A stretch of DNA of 64,000 bases from Eretmocerus hayati (taxonomy: Eukaryota > Arthropoda > Insecta > Hymenoptera > Aphelinidae): NCBI GenBank assembly GCA_029851415.1, contig CM056742.1:156121121-156185120 (forward strand). The letters are read 5' to 3'. Positions 47,057-57,499 of the stretch are shown here, piece by piece (the stretch's first letter is position 1; each line of letters opens with the position of its first letter). The notes under the pieces were generated by a model, which had not been told where the DNA came from, searched no databases, and was given only the letters and a program-made list of their open reading frames with translations. The position numbers and the translations under genes are program-made.

Positions 47057-47889
47057 ACGGTATGAAATATTTTGATGCATTATGTACCATTTCATAGCTC
47101 AACTTCATTTGATCTATTATTGAAAACTTCTATGGGGGTCTTATAATGACAAGCCTTCCCTTTAGTCATTGAAGACAGGAGATAAATCAAAAAATATTAA
47201 ATCATATTAGCAAATGTGTAAATGAGAATCTCCACGTGAGAATCTATGATGTCATGTATCAAATATGTACCATTTTTTGCATCTCTTGTCATTTTTCCAC
47301 TTCATCGAAGATTTTCGATTGCCATTTTTATGTTTAGATCATTTCTCAGCATTTCGATCAATTCATGAAGAGGGGTTTGGAGAAATCTCAACAATTTTCT
47401 TTCAATCGAGTATGAAAGAATAAAACGAAACATTTTTTGAGATGTGTTTGTACTATTCCCGAGGCTCCCCCCCCCCCTCTGTAAGCCGCAAGGGTCCACA
47501 AAAAGCTTGTTATGGGCCAGACCTTGATTATCAAAACATCATACCTCCGACTCACTCCTGATGTTCGGAACAGCCTCCACAACATTTGCCTCATCAGAGT
47601 CAGCACTTTTAAGAGCAACCTATTGTTAAACCATGTAGAATATATGTATCGAAATTTTCTCAAAATACTCTGAGTATTGTTTGAGAATTTTCACAAAGCT
47701 GCCATGAACATCTTATGATTAGATCTACTTACTTCCAATGTTAGACAGATGAATGTGGAAAGTATAAGACAATTTTAAGATGATTAAGAGTTTCTTCCAT
47801 CACTAGGAATATAACTTGATATCCGAGGGAGAGCAGGATACGGGTCCGAGCATTGAGGAACTAATAGAATGATAATAATACTGTATTTT
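47057..47889. other. unassigned AT-rich sequence with a C run
   Basis: A C-rich run lies near 47468. No gene supported. Confidence 0.4.
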
Positions 47890-48500
47890 CTACCCCGGAT
47901 GAACAGCTTTCGCCTCCACCGCAACTGAGCCAAAACGCACGGGACATGGCCCCTTGTGCATGGGATCAGTTAGGGTGGAGGAGGATGAGGACCCATTCCC
48001 CGTGCACACCGACCTACCGGCACGTCGGTTGGGAGATAGTCCATTTTCAGACCACGAGCCAACAATAATCCATCTCTCCTCACCGACTACCGAGTTCAGG
48101 ATCGACTCCAAGCAAATGTCCGAACACGCTTTTCGGTAAAGGGCTGGAACTCGTCAAATGAAATTCTAGACTTCTTAGAAGCCTAAGGTATCTCTCGGTT
48201 TGTTGCACAGACTTCAAGACGAGCTATCCCAGAAGGCAGCCCAGCCACGATGAGTCCCACAACTTGATCAGTCGCCTTATATTGTAGCTACCCTTGCCAA
48301 GCTGGTTTTGGCCAAGGGGTTGTCAAAACCTAGGGTTGGTACACAAAAATGCTCCAACCCCCTCACAGATTTTGTCCGGGGAAGCCAATATAGCACCAGT
48401 CTTCGGGCTAAGCCCCTTTCCGTATTTGGGCTGGAGCCCGGGTACGCTGTCCCTGTGGCTGGAGCCACTGCCAGAGGGTTGTCATATCTAGGGAGTCATC
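47890..48500 (+). pseudogene. possible non-LTR retrotransposon fragment (endonuclease end)
   Basis: This less AT-rich block has a + frame at 47954-48139 containing GDSPFSDHEPTIIHL. SDH followed by a hydrophobic strand is the last catalytic motif of the APE-type endonuclease of LINEs. Upstream nuclease motifs and any reverse transcriptase are missing or unreadable, so at best this is a short decayed relic. The part to 48500 keeps the same composition and contains two GGGTTGTCAxxxCTAGGG-like segments. Confidence 0.3.
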
Positions 48501-51127
48501 AGAGATGAGTAGGGAGCCATAGATGGGTCGGCCTTTTCCCCACAAATTGATTCAATTAGTACAGAGCCTGTTCTTTCCCAGTCCATAACTGAGAAGCTAC
48601 TGGACTTCAGTTAATCTTAGATCAACTTCCACTGATGACTTCAGTGCGTGATTTATTCAGTAAATATACACTGACGTCGTATTGAAACTTCAGTGACCTT
48701 GAGGGTCGGACGGATCTTCGTCATCGAAGTTTTAGTAATCCGAATAAAGAATGAGTGAGACTACCCACTGAAATTCCATTGCCTTGAGGGACCTGTCAGA
48801 TAATGTTCTCTGAAATTTGAATGAGCACTACTGATGAATCAGTGACGCATGCCCGTCTAGCGTAAAGGTCCCGCAGATGCGTTCCTCGGCAAGATATCCT
48901 TAAACGGGTCCTCGTTGAATAGAGGCAATCATAGATGAATCGCCCTTCCACTTACCCACTGGGCAGTGGCCTCTCAAATTCGACCGCAAAGGGGGCCTTG
49001 GATTTCAATATGATGCTCTATACACATTTTTTGAAACATCTCGCGCAAACTTTCGCATACGTGAGTCCACCGAATTCTTCGTCATTTTCCACCAAATTTA
49101 CTCACTTTTTGCCAACTTTTTTCCCTGCAAGGAACATAAATTTTGAAATACCACCACTCGAGTTGCATCCGGCCACAATACATCTTTGCGATGCCGTATT
49201 TTTAGAGTTGCAATTCAAAAATGAGCCACATACTTTCGCGCGGAATGTTCGGTAGTTTATATTCTACCGAACTTTGTTTAAATGCGTTTTTCTCTCTCGC
49301 ACTGACAGGTTAAGTTATAAGTGCGAGTGAGACGGAACGCTTTAGCAACCAAAACAAATAGCAGAAGACGATACTGTTGAACAAAAATTTGCAAGAGAAG
49401 AAGGAAAGATCTTATAGCACAAATTTTGTTATCAGCAATAAATATCCAAAATTCTTGAATGGTAATCATCATCTTCAGTTGGCGTGGGAAAAATCAACTA
49501 GCTGATGTAGATAATGAATGTGGTACTCAAATCGATCTTGGAAGACCATGTGCAGATGGAATAAAGTACAGTATTCTGTTGTAATTCATAGCGTATTTTC
49601 TTGCGACGTTCCGTCAATGATATTCATTGACCTTATCAAGCATAAAGTTAATACATCGTTTTTAATTACATAATTAAAGCTAGTTATAGGTAGGCAGTAT
49701 AATCCTACCATCACGCCAGTTACATGAAAAGCAAGTCAGTAACTTCGACAACTTTATACTAGGAGCCGCTCAATATTTGCTCAATTCTGATCTGCAGTTC
49801 TATAGATCGTGGCTTGGTTGAAAGAATAACAGGTGGGATTGAAACACTTTGCGCAAGGCCCTGATGCAATCGAAGAGACTTGGTTCGGTTCAGATTCTGA
49901 TTCAATGGGATTGACATCACAGTACTTTTTCTCAAGAATCTTCTTTCATAGCTTCTTGCATGATCGGTTTTAAGATTCCTCACCCAGTTACTATAATTAC
50001 AAAAATATATTTTTAGTCAAGAATGAATGGGATCACATAGATCCAATCACAAATTGTTTATGGTGCTTTGGTAACTTCTAGCATGGCTTGCTTGGAGAGC
50101 TATTACGAGATTTCTACTATCCGTCCTTCAAGATCGACAATTAGGCAACAACTCTAATATCTACTGCCATCAGTTCCGGGCGAATTGGGATTAAATCCAA
50201 ACGAATAACTCTTTAATTTGGGCAATTAACTTATTGGAAGCAATCACTGCAGCCGTCGCTGGATTTATGAATTTTTGTACTCGTAGGCGTTTATGGGCGG
50301 ACAGCGGCTCTAAACCCCATTTACGAAACATCTCACACGGGAGAAATTAATGGTGTCATAATACGTGATGTACAATCGAGTTACAGGCAAAACTCCGTAT
50401 TCACGAATTCGCTTATTGTTATTCGCGGACTCGAGTATTCGCGATCTCAGGTGGAGCTCATCATGCAAAACGTGCAAGAATTTATAGGATTTTTCATAAA
50501 TCTCTTACCGCGAGATTCGTAATCATAGAGAAGTTTCCTCGCATAATTCAGAGATACAGCAATGCGCGGTCAATTTCAGATAGATAGGAGCATGTGCTCT
50601 ATTGTTACGTTATTTTCAATAGAGTTATCTTCACTGTTTCGTTCATGGTTCTGGTTGGTCATAACGTATTTTGGTACATCTTTCAAATTTTTGATACACC
50701 AGATTATTTTCATCCGCATTTTCATAGAACGTGGATCCTTCGAAGGATGTCACTCCAACGAGGAAGTCCAAATAATCCATGCGTATAGCAATGGAAGTAC
50801 GGATTTTGAATTTCATCAAGAGAAGTGAAATAGTTAGTGCATTTGCACAAAAATCCGAAGTCAACAAGTCTATTATTAGCTTCGTGAAGATATCCTCCAC
50901 AGATCCAACCAACCTTTGTCAACTAGTTTTTTGGATAGATGAACAATTGATTTACTATTGGTTCAGTAAATTATTCCCAGTTTTCAACTTTTATGTTTAA
51001 AAAAGTTGACAGCGCAACTTTTGGTCCGGCGGAACGTAACCACCAAAATACCATAAGACCAATGTTTCCGTATTCGCGGAGCATTCTCGGAACATATCGC
51101 CCACGAATACAGAATCTTGCCTGTATA
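48501..51127. other. unassigned sequence
   Basis: An ATG frame of 106 codons (48935-49255, +) is rich in Pro, Ser, Thr and Phe and shows no domain; an inverted pair TTCGGTAG/CTACCGAA lies at 49248-49271. Frames at 50562-50828 (+), 50643-50912 (-) and 50779-51000 (+) overlap each other and none is preferred. No repeats were recognised until family A starts. Confidence 0.35.
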
Positions 51128-52789
51128 TGAGTAGTTCCGTTGAAACTTCAACATTTGGAGGCCGAAAATGGGCCAACCCCAAATCCCACTTCGGAAGGTT
51201 CTGACATGTATTTTTCGACTTTTTCAAACATGTAATGTATAATTCAACTCGCGCACGGATTTAAAAATTTCCACCCATCGATACAATAAGGATAACATGT
51301 ATAACACGGTAGTGGCGCACGGAACCTGACATTTAGAGCGGCACACGGAACTTGACATTTGACACTAAAATTGATCTCACGGCCAAACGATTCAAGCTAC
51401 AGTCTTGAGGTTTTGGGGTTTCATTTGGCCATCAGATACTTTGAAAAAAATTGACTAAGGACGCCGTAATCTCGCGTTTAAGGGTCGCACTAGCACCACA
51501 CCGAGCTGACCAAAAAAGTTAGCAAAACCAGATTTCCGCGGGAAAGAGCTCCGCAAAGTATAAAAATCAATTCTTTCCGAAATTCTCAGGCATGAAAAAG
51601 TTGCGCCTGACGATTTACTTTGAGAATAAATTGGTACGGGAAGGCCTGGAATGAGTCAAATACACTTTTATCGAGGGAAACTGAGCGAGTGAAGTTTCAA
51701 GTAAAACTGCGCCACAACATGTATATGCTCCTCGCACATGCAGAAAGTGGTCTTGGGCTCTATAGCAATGGAATTTTGTGCTTAATACTATGATATTTGA
51801 TGTATTTGCCCGCCCGAATCTTAAACGAGCCTCATTGCGGCGCTTCACGCTCACAAAGGTCGAAATAATGGGAAACCATAGGGCACGGAACTGACATTTT
51901 GACCCCTTTTTCGATGATAATTTTTTTGGGTGGCCCTGGATCGCCAAACCAATGGTTGCGCCAAAAAGAGCACCTAAAAAAACGTTGAAAATGACTTGTA
52001 CGAACTAGCGTTATTGCCTACCTCGCTAACGCTCGTCCGGCTCGGAAGTGTCTCTGATATGGTATGAGCCCCTGAAATGCTTCTGTAGTTCAACAATGTA
52101 ACGTTGAGATTTCATAATACAGTGGATTTGGAAAAAATAGTTTCCTTGATGTAACCTAGTAACTGTGATTGAGAACTATTGAGTTGGTGTAATGTTGCGC
52201 ATAGTGAGGTTCCTGAATCTCCAGTAGGTAGAATCTCCAGTGGAAATTTCGCTTAATTAATTTAATTTCTTGGAAGGATATTGCGAAATCTACGATTATT
52301 CGCCTTATGAATCCTATCCCACTTATGATTTGTACCTAGATGAAAAACTAATCACGAAGGATATTTCTCTCTCCAGCAATGAATAACATGTATAACCTTA
52401 TTGCCCATCTCGTTTGACTCAATCAATACACTAATTTCGAAATAGTTATTTACATCCGATGATGCAATTATACTGAAATAGACAACTATTCGGATCTAAT
52501 AGACGGTGGAAACTTGAGCGATTTTCACTGAAATTTCAGTGGAAGTTCCACTGAAACTCTAGAAATTTCCACTGAAGATTTCAGTGAGAGCTTCACTGAA
52601 ACTCTAGAAATTTCCACAGGAATTTCACTGAAAATGTAGTTTCACTGAAACTCTAGAAATTTCCATGGGAATTCCAGTGAAAGTTTCACTGAAACTTGAA
52701 CGATTTTCAACGATTTTCATTGAAATCTCAGTAGAAATTCCACTAAAATTCGTCATTGAAATATTAGTGGAATTTCCACTAAAATTTTA

Positions 52790-52995
52790 GTGAAATTTCC
52801 ACTGATTTTTTCGTGATATTCTCACTGATTTTTTTAGTGAAATTTTCACTGATTTTTTAGTGAAATTTTCACTGATTTTTTCAGTGAAATTCTGATTTTT
52901 TAGTAAAATTTTCACTGATTTTTAGTGAAATTTTCACTGATTTTTTAGTAAAATTATCACTGAATTTTTAGTGAAATTTCCACTGGAATTCAGTA
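52790..52995. repeat. 23-24 bp minisatellite (GTGAAATTTTCACTGATTTTTT)
   Basis: About eight to nine degenerate copies, each with an internal palindrome GTGAAATTTTCAC. Related but more irregular units (GAAACTCTAGAAATTTCCAC, CACTGAAATTTCAGTGG) fill 52520-52790. Confidence 0.85.
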
Positions 52996-53137
52996 AAACG
53001 TATCACTTGAACTCTGGTGATTTCCACTCCATCCATCCACCAACCATGTAGGTGGATGGAACCATTTATTATGTAGGTGTAACATATGTGACATATGCCA
53101 CTGTATTTTTCAATTTTGCCCTCGGGCGAATAAAGGT

Positions 53138-53157
53138 TATCTATCTATCTATCTAAC
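53138..53157. repeat. (TATC)n microsatellite
   Basis: Four to five TATC units, followed by CCACC-rich sequence inside element B. Confidence 0.8.
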
Positions 53158-53457
53158 CAACCCACCTGACCACTCACCCACCAACCCACCCACCCATGAC
53201 CCAACCATGACCCATACGGCCACCCATCGCCCTTCACCCCCTGCCGATAGGCAACCCGAGACGCGAGATGCTGACGGACAAATTTTGGCTGGGCTCTTAA
53301 TTATTTTAATTTTTTCCCAAGCGTTTTAAGGGTTCGTACAATCAGGCACACATTATTTCAAAGTTTCTACAGAACTACTCATATACAAGACCAAAACCAA
53401 CCCCGATACTTAGTCCTTCAATTCTTCTATAATAATACAGGCGACTGAGATAAGCTT

Positions 53458-53790
53458 ACCAAGAGAGGTCATTACATCCGGATCACGGATTTGGCTGAAA
53501 CTTTGAGAATAGTCTTCTTTTTAGTGTCAAAAGATGCGCCCTGAAATCATAGACCCTAACCCTGAAACGTTTCCGAGCTACATTTTCGGGCAATAGCATC
53601 GTCCATATAGACCCATGTTAAAAATCATACATATAGGTATACCTATAATGCTAATGTCCTTGGTTGTAGCTCGGGAACGTTTGAGCGTTAGGGTCTATGA
53701 TTTTGGGTTTCACCTTTTGGCACTGAAAGGAGACTATTCCCAGAGTCTCAGCCGAATCCGTGATCCGGATGTGATGACCTCTCCTGGTTA
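53458..53790. mobile_element. 333 bp fold-back MITE
   Basis: The outer parts AGAGAGGTCATTACATCCGG and CCGGATGTGATGACCTCTC pair, as do TCATAGACCCTAACCCTGAA / GAGCGTTAGGGTCTATGA and GTTTCCGAGCTACA / TGTAGCTCGGGAAC. The loop is about 73 bp. It lies 75 bp from the end of family A copy 4. TCCGGATCACAGATTTG near 56341 is a stray fragment of the same family. Confidence 0.8.
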
Positions 53791-54990
53791 GATATCACAC
53801 GACCGATACTAATAATTGCAAAGTCTCAGGAAGTTTCGTTTTGCGGCCAGCCCTGAAGATGAAGCCTACTCTCTATCCGTAGATATTTGTGAAGGTATCA
53901 GATGAATATGTCTGTGATTAGCCATGCTATGTTTTTGAAACGTTATCAAAAATAACATCAGTCCTAAATTCATCGACCGCAAATTGAGTTCTCCATTAGA
54001 ACTGAACGCGAAATCCGGGCAAAAGATAGATCAATTTCACGAAATTATTTCTTTATCAATTGAGACGAGGGTGGTCGTAAACGACTCGGAATTGCTTCAG
54101 AAATGAGCCTCTGGCACGTTTTGGGAAGACAAATAAATATCTCTATCTTTCACAAGACTCGATCTAAGGTGCAAGGTCGCGCTCTCTGAGAATCAGAACT
54201 GGGGTATCTCCCGATTCACTGATTCCTCCTCAAGAGCGAAAGACTCTTATCCTCACAGATCGTACCAAAGGTTCACTTGTGTACTAATTTCAAGTCATTT
54301 GCGACCAACCTCGTCTCGATTGATGGAGAAATCATTGCATGAAGTTGATCCACATTTTCGTGGATCCGGCATGGCCTTCTTCACATTGAAACCTTGTAAT
54401 GCAGCTTTGAAATCTAAATAATAACTGTAAGGGCAGAAATTTGACTAAACGACTCTATTAATGGAAACACAGTTTATCCAAATTGCTATAGATGAAGAAT
54501 TGTGTGTCACCGACTGTGTAGATTCACACATTCAAAGCAAATCGCGATTTTGATTGTGCTTGCGATTAAGAGAGCACTGCATGAGCTCATCGGACAGTTT
54601 GAAATTCTTGAGCACTTCATAGTATGCAGAGCTCTCTTTCAGTGAGTCACCAGGTGATATTCTGCGGAGTTTCCAACAGCATCACTCCTGAATAACCCTA
54701 TGTGATGCATTATCACCAAAAATTTCCAAAAAGATCGCGCTAACAACGCTTAGTCAGTTCGATAACGTTTCGGAGAGACCGAGGGTGTTCATGTAAGTTC
54801 GAAGAGAATGTATATTAATTAATTCACGACAGAAAATTCAAATGTGTGTAAGTCGGGCTCATACGGTTGATAATGATAAGGCATATAAAAACAGAAATTT
54901 TTACGTATTGGATCCATTCCATTTGATTCATATTGTGAGTTGCCTCTTGACAGTGCAGTACTTACTTTTGAGTTTATTCGAAAGAGCAGT
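53791..54990. other. unassigned, upstream of the C-type lectin gene
   Basis: No repeat or exon recognised. It should contain the lectin promoter and 5' leader. An ATG frame from 54842 that overlaps the first lectin exon in another frame is a shadow. Confidence 0.4.
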
Positions 54991-57121
54991 ATGGTCATCT
55001 TATATCACAACTCCGTCTCTCTTCTGGGTTTCTTTGTTGTTTCTCAGGCTATGGTACTATGTGCTGAAGGTAAGCTAAAATTTGACGGGAGACATTCGAT
55101 TTAAAATCATCCTCTCCCCTTCTCTTGGAATTTAATTAAAAGCAGTATACGTGGATCGCGGTGTAAGTTCAGCTTGACTTATTTATTACAAAAAATATCG
55201 CTCTTCAAAATTAATTGCCATTTTGTCATATAGTCTAGTACAACGACAGCAATCACTGATCTCGAATCTTGATAGTACAAACTCATTATACAGTAAAAAT
55301 AAATTCTCAAAGTTTGATAATCAGATCATCTGGAAACTCCTTTGGTCACTCAATTTCCGGTGCCAGAATAGTTGAAATTCGCGGTTTTCAGTCACATGAA
55401 TCTGATACCCGGATTTCAGATCGTTATTCATCAAAATCTGATCTAAAGTTTACTCTCTCCGCACGAATCAGTGAAAATTGATCCCAATCAGAGAATTTTG
55501 CTGATTTTTGGTAATATTCTACTCATTTCTGATAAAAGTTAACCGTGGCTTTGTGGGGATGCATTGAGTGGGATCAATTTTTACTGATTCGTGCGGAGAG
55601 AGTAAGTTTGCTAAAGTGGCATCAATTGCCACACCTATGTTTTCAGAGTTATCGTTGTTGATACTCCTTCATACTGATAATTTTATCACTCCTGGCCACG
55701 ATCAAGTATTTTTCCCCCTCGTCAAGAACTCAAACTATAGTCTCCCAATAATTCAGCTGCCGTATTGACATAAAGATGATCGATCGTTGACAGTGTATGT
55801 ACATAGCAGAAATCAGAAGAAGTAACCCTTGGACTAGAGATATTTTTGACAGATTCTTCGTTCACAGAATGGATGCAAATATAGTCTTTCTTGGTTTGAT
55901 TTGAGCAACTACCATCTGAAAACCGACCAATCCAAAGTTTCGATGTTAAGGCTCAATGTGAGTCAGCGATTAGGGCTAAGGAGGTTCAAAATCTTGAAAC
56001 TATCGCACCAGTACATGTATCTTGAGATGATCGAGGTACAATTTTTTCACATAGAGTTCCGAAGACTCTACATAATAATCAATACAAAATCTTGATTCAA
56101 TAACTCCTAGCTGTACGGTAAACTCAACGTTCGCTCGAAGTCCGATGCTAGTATTCGAAATTGCCCAGCATTTAATCATTCCCAACTCCCTTATCGAAAT
56201 TCAACGTGCCATTCCATATGAAAATTCGGGGATTAGTAGCTGGAATGGACTTTTTCGAATGGTAGAGCCGTGTAATTCACCAAGCCTCTCGAGACAAATT
56301 AGACTGTAATTTTTCACCCCACTCTAACAGATGCAAGAAGTCCGGATCACAGATTTGAAATTGATATAAATGTATACATACATACTCACAATAGCACATT
56401 CATAGCATGAAAAGATAGTAGCCATGTTTGCAAAATTCACATCCGAAATCATGGTTTTTTTTGCAGCACGTCAAAACCCCATTGCCAGTGTCAAGTTTGA
56501 AAGGACCGCCTCTGCTTCCAGAGACAGCTTTGCAAAAATAGGCATTTTGGAACTGTATGATGATCGCGTTACTTGGAACGAGGCTCGAAAATTTTGCATC
56601 GCTAAGGGTGGTCATCTTGCTATAATCAGATCAAGAGGAGAAGCAAATATAATGGCAAAATACCATAGGAATACAGACCCTGACAGAATCCCTCACAGCG
56701 GCGCATCACTAGGAGTGTTTGTGGGCTTCCACGACTTTTACAATGAGGGGGAGTTTGTGACCGTCCGTGGCGAGCCATTGAACGAAACGGGCTACAGTAC
56801 ATTCACGTCAGCTTGGGGTAGTCAACCCGATAATGGTGGCGTATCTGGACAAGGACGAAGGTCGCAACAGTGTGGTGGCCAGCTTATGATGGTAAACTTG
56901 ATGATCTTCCCTGCTCAGCCAAGCGACGTTTCATTTGCGAATTCCCAGAAGATTCATCAGCTCCTCACATAACAGAAATGGTCGAGTCGAGTACAAAAAG
57001 TGTATCCGAGCCAACTAAAGAAATTGGACCCGACTCAACTACACCACTTTTATTCAATATTTTGTTGCCACTGGCTCTCAAATTTTTCGATCAAAGCCCT
57101 AGGAACGATACAAAAATGTGA
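54991..57121 (+). CDS. secreted C-type lectin, frame broken in the domain
   Basis: Exon 1 (54991-55069) encodes a signal peptide (MVILYHNSVSLLGFFVVSQA then MVLCAE) and ends at a GTAAGC donor. Exon 2 starts at 56467 after a T tract and TTGCAG, in phase 1. It encodes one C-type lectin domain: WNEARKFC (Cys at about residue 70), GGHLAII, a QPD motif (about 146-148), the third Cys (about 162, codon 56871-56873), then LPC and ICEF after the break. All four usual cysteines are present. QPD suggests galactose-type binding in this family, while the usual WND is replaced by LDD. Between 56871 and 56878 the frame shifts by one base, so the gene is a recent pseudogene or the assembly has an indel. A Ser/Thr-rich tail follows to the TGA. 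The product is about 244 residues if the frame is bridged. Lectins of this type act in insect immunity or recognition; the exact role is not known. Confidence 0.85.
55453..55602. mobile_element. 150 bp MITE in the lectin intron
   Basis: Ends CTCTCTCCGCACGAATCAGT and CTGATTCGTGCGGAGAGAG are inverted, continue through GATCCCA/TGGGATC, and are flanked by TA (55451-55452, 55603-55604). It lies in intron 1 of the C-type lectin gene. A truncated relative (GGGATCAATTTTTGCTGATT, CATGCGGAGAGGGT) is at about 61778-61812. Confidence 0.85.
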
Positions 57122-57492
57122 AGGACGTTGAAAAGCCTTGACTTGGGTCCAATTCATTGCAGATTTACGCAAAGAAGACGTTTTTTATACGCTCAAATTT
57201 GCCCTTGAGCCAGCTACTTTTAGATTTCTCTCACCTTTCAAGCCGGTATTCAGGAGAATAGATATAGAATGTAAAAGATTGATGTTGAATAAGCTGAGAG
57301 ATATCCCAACAAGATCATTAGGACATTTGGAGCCCGGATATTGCGGCTTTACAAAAAAAATATGGAAGCTCATATACATGAGCCTTCATTTTTTTTCCTA
57401 CCATGGAGATAGAATTGAAAACTCTGCAATCTCTCGAGTGATGGACGCGCAGGAAACTGTTACAATCGGAGATTATGTATTGAAAGCGAGAC

Positions 57493-57498
57493 AATAAA
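57493..57498 (+). promoter_or_regulatory. candidate polyA signal of the lectin gene
   Basis: AATAAA about 370 bases after the lectin stop codon. The open frame at 57138-57497 (119 codons, no ATG at its start) then lies in the 3' untranslated region and is probably not translated. Confidence 0.4.
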
Positions 57499-57499
57499 A

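Larger units (their letters stand above)
52004..53308 (-). mobile_element. element B copy 2: Helitron-like, inserted in family A
   Basis: Starts CTAGCGTTATTGCCTACCTC and ends in the module CTGACGGACAAATTTTGGCT, GGGCTCTTAATTATTTT, matching the borders at 21641 and 24975-25058. The empty site in intact family A is an A/T junction (CAA-TTT), and on the - strand the element ends CGCTAG followed by T, as Helitrons do. No target duplication is visible. The interior is a CACTGATTTTTTAGTGAAATT minisatellite plus CCACC tracts, unlike the minisatellites of copy 1. Confidence 0.7.
51128..53381 (+). mobile_element. family A TIR element, copy 4, split by element B
   Basis: The ends TGAGTAGTTCCGTTGAAACT and TTTCTACAGAACTACTCA have TA flanks. 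The first 875 bp align with copies 1 and 2, through GACTTGTACGAA; the last 75 bp (from TTTTTTCCCAAGCG, GTTTTAAGGGTT) resume the same sequence. In the intact copies these two parts are adjacent (GACTTGTACAAATTTTTTCC), which fixes the insertion point of the 1.3 kb in between. Confidence 0.85.

Noticed and set aside
54842..55078. 78-codon ATG frame ending at a donor site
   Set aside because: It overlaps the signal-peptide exon of the lectin in another frame, and only the lectin frame joins in phase to the lectin domain.
57138..57497. 119-codon frame just after the lectin
   Set aside because: No ATG at its start, no domain, and it lies before a plausible polyA signal, so it is probably 3' untranslated sequence.
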